Shown: positions 5,312 to 7,066 of the stretch, in pieces | Layout: each line of letters begins with the position of its first letter | How positions within the stretch are numbered: the first letter of the stretch is position 1 | Source: Lysobacteraceae bacterium | GTDB taxonomy: Bacteria; Pseudomonadota; Gammaproteobacteria; Xanthomonadales; Xanthomonadaceae | DNA length: 7,066 nt | Assembly (NCBI GenBank): GCA_003505795.1 | Contig: DNXT01000021.1 | Coordinates: 1-7,066, forward strand | Direction: 5' to 3' | The notes under the pieces: generated by a model | The model's input: only the letters and a program-made list of their open reading frames with translations | What the model was told of the DNA's origin: nothing | The model's database searches: none | Translations under genes and position numbers: made by a program

Positions 5312-5359
5312 TGCTCTTGGCCTGCCCGCGCGGCGGCCGCCAACGGAGGAATCGCGTTC

Positions 5360-7066
5360 ATGCAGTGGATCAACTCGCTCAAACTGAAGCCCAAGCTGAT
5401 GCTGGCGTTCGGTATCGTTCTGGCGCTCATGCTGATCCAGGGCGTCATCGCCTTCACCGGCCTGTCCGCGCTCAACGAGGCCAGCGTCAGCCTGGCCGGT
5501 ACCACCATGTCCAGCGTGCGCGAGGCCGGCGACCTGCGCGGCATGCTCGGCGAATACCGCAACTCGGCCTACCAGAGCATGGTCCGCGCCAGCGATGCGG
5601 TCAAGCAGGAAGCCAAGGCCCGCGCGGTCGAACTGCAGGGCCAGATCGACACCGCGATCAAGGCCTACCCGGCCCTGATCGAGACGCCGGACCAGAAGAA
5701 GCTGTTCGATACCTTCGTCGCCGACTGGAACAAGGCCAAGGCTTCCTACGCCAGCGTCGACGAGATGCTCGAGCTCAACCTGCCCGACGACGCCATCGAC
5801 ACCTTCGTCGGCGAGACCCGCACCCTGCACCTGGCCGCGCAGAACTCGCTGGCCGCGCTGATCGCCGAGGACAACCGCCTCGCCCAGCAGGCCAAGGACA
5901 AGGCGGCCTCGGTCCACACCACCTCGATCACCCTGACCGTGGTGATGCTGCTGGCCGGAATCGCCGGCGGCCTGGTGCTGGCCTGGCTGTTCGCCAACAA
6001 CCTCGTCTCCAACATGCGCGGCGCCGTGGCCGTGGCCAACGACGTCGCCAGCGGCAAGCTCGACGGCACCATCGACGTGTCGCGCGCCGACGAAGTCGGC
6101 GAGCTGATGCGCTCGATGCAGCGCATGCAGCGCGACCTCAAGGAGCGCATCGAGCGCGAAAGCAAGATCGCCGCGGAAAACCTGCGCATCCGCACCGCGC
6201 TGGACAGCTCGTCGACGGCCACCTTCATCGCCGACACCGAGCACAAGATCATCTACACCAACGCCTCGTTCCAGCACCTGGTGGGCCTGCACGAGGAGGC
6301 GATCCGCCAGCGCGTGGCCGACTTCGACAGCACCCAGCTGATCGGCAAGCACGTGTCCCAGCTCGGGCTGTCCGAGTCCAACGTGCGCAACGCCGTGGCC
6401 AGGCTGGAGAAGGACGGCGTGGCCCAGTTCGAGGAACGCCTGGGCGACGCCGTGCTGGCGCAGACCATCACCCTGATCCGCGACGCGGACGGCAACCGCA
6501 GCGGCGACGTCTGCGAATGGCGCGACCGCACCGTGGAAGTCGGCGTGGAGGAAGAAGTCGCGCGCATCGTGCATGCGGCCGCCGCCGGCGACATGAGCAA
6601 CCGCATCGACCTGGAAGGCAAGGACGGTTTCTTCCTGCAGCTGGCGCAGCAGCTCAACGGCCTGCTGGACGCCAACGCGGCCAGCATCGAACAGGTATCG
6701 GCGCTGCTGGCGGCGCTGTCGCAGGGCGACCTCACCGTACGCATCGAAGGCGACTTCCAGGGCGTGTTCGCGCGGATGCGCGACGACGCCAATGCCACCG
6801 CCGACCAGCTGACCGAGATCGTCGGCCGCATCAAGCAGTCGTCGGTGGCGATCAACTCGGCCGCCGGCGAGATCGCCGCCGGCAACAGCGACCTGTCGCG
6901 CCGCACCGAGCAGCAGGCCGCCAATCTGGAGGAGACCGCCGCCTCGATGGAGGAACTGACCTCCACCGTGCGCCAGAACGCCGAGCACGCCCGTCAGGCC
7001 AACCAGCTGGCGATCGGCGCCGCCGATGTCGCCTCCAAGGGCGGCGAGGTGGTCAGCCAGGTCGTC
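5360..7066 (+). CDS. Methyl-accepting chemotaxis protein with periplasmic four-helix-bundle sensor, HAMP and PAS (3' end outside window)
   Basis: The frame is open from ATG 5360 to the window end (569 codons, no stop). GGAGGA (5345-5350) precedes the ATG by nine bases. TM1 is about residues 13-33. A helical periplasmic domain (about 36-188) of the 4HB_MCP type follows, then TM2 (about 189-212), HAMP (about 213-265, with DEVGEL at 244-249) and PAS (about 275-395, ending CEWRDRT). Two HAMP-like segments (about 399-490) lead into the first signalling helix with DLSRRTEQQAANLEETAAS. The predicted methylation positions read Q518, E525 and E532, against three Gln in receptor 2. The CheA/CheW-binding tip and C-terminus lie beyond the window. 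From LRIRTALD (275) onward it aligns with receptor 2, while the sensors are unrelated. No clear sigma-28 site precedes it, so cotranscription with the OB-fold gene is likely. Family secure; ligand unknown. Confidence 0.94.
   Translation, partial: MQWINSLKLKPKLMLAFGIVLALMLIQGVIAFTGLSALNEASVSLAGTTMSSVREAGDLRGMLGEYRNSAYQSMVRASDAVKQEAKARAVELQGQIDTAIKAYPALIETPDQKKLFDTFVADWNKAKASYASVDEMLELNLPDDAIDTFVGETRTLHLAAQNSLAALIAEDNRLAQQAKDKAASVHTTSITLTVVMLLAGIAGGLVLAWLFANNLVSNMRGAVAVANDVASGKLDGTIDVSRADEVGELMRSMQRMQRDLKERIERESKIAAENLRIRTALDSSSTATFIADTEHKIIYTNASFQHLVGLHEEAIRQRVADFDSTQLIGKHVSQLGLSESNVRNAVARLEKDGVAQFEERLGDAVLAQTITLIRDADGNRSGDVCEWRDRTVEVGVEEEVARIVHAAAAGDMSNRIDLEGKDGFFLQLAQQLNGLLDANAASIEQVSALLAALSQGDLTVRIEGDFQGVFARMRDDANATADQLTEIVGRIKQSSVAINSAAGEIAAGNSDLSRRTEQQAANLEETAASMEELTSTVRQNAEHARQANQLAIGAADVASKGGEVVSQVV

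Noticed and set aside
4781..6988. Very long open frame on the - strand (735 codons)
   Set aside because: It is antisense to receptor 3, the OB-fold gene and a sigma-28 promoter. Its peptide is a Gly/Ala/Val/His/Gln-rich low-complexity shadow typical of high-GC DNA opposite a real gene.

Overview
The window is high-GC DNA (roughly two thirds G+C by eye) from a motile gammaproteobacterium, most likely of the Xanthomonadaceae or a close relative. Support for this comes from tandem 'tsr'-type receptors with a PAS domain followed by paired HAMP-like segments, a YcgR-like PilZ protein next to the receptors, and an intergenic hairpin repeat containing the phrase GGTGCCCGAAGGGCGGATGG. The genus cannot be fixed from the sequence alone. 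All recognisable genes lie on the + strand and belong to chemotaxis and motility control.

Layout: (1) the last 93 codons of a chemoreceptor (1-282), closed by a strong intrinsic terminator (310-341). (2) A 514-base region without a confident gene, holding a sigma-28-like promoter, a small ORF with an excellent ribosome binding site (487-639) and an unexplained stretch. (3) A complete 718-residue chemoreceptor with a multi-pass membrane sensor and a PAS domain (797-2953). (4) A YcgR-like PilZ protein, a probable c-di-GMP-responsive flagellar brake (3048-3836). (5) A 389-base gap with compound REP-like hairpins and a near-consensus sigma-28 promoter. (6) cheW (4226-4708). (7) A second near-consensus sigma-28 promoter and a small secreted OB-fold-like protein (4886-5269). 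(8) The first 569 codons of another chemoreceptor, with a periplasmic four-helix-bundle type sensor, HAMP, PAS and the same cytoplasmic module as receptor 2 (5360 to the window end).

How the parts fit: the receptors sense stimuli with different N-terminal sensors but share nearly the same PAS/HAMP/kinase-control module. CheW couples them to CheA (not in the window), and the PilZ protein gives a second input from c-di-GMP to the motor. Four intergenic sites have the FliA (sigma-28) geometry: a -35 starting TCA or TAA, exactly 11 bases, then GCCGAT. The window therefore reads as a late (class III) flagellar/chemotaxis locus made of several short transcription units.

The main oddities are these. 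At receptor 2 the promoter, Shine-Dalgarno and ATG sit about 310 bases upstream of the apparent coding start. A secreted OB-fold-like protein is under a sigma-28 promoter just before a periplasmic-sensing receptor. A perfect palindrome overlaps the -10 of the ycgR promoter. Only receptor 2 carries a His/Trp pair in its PAS domain that might bind heme.
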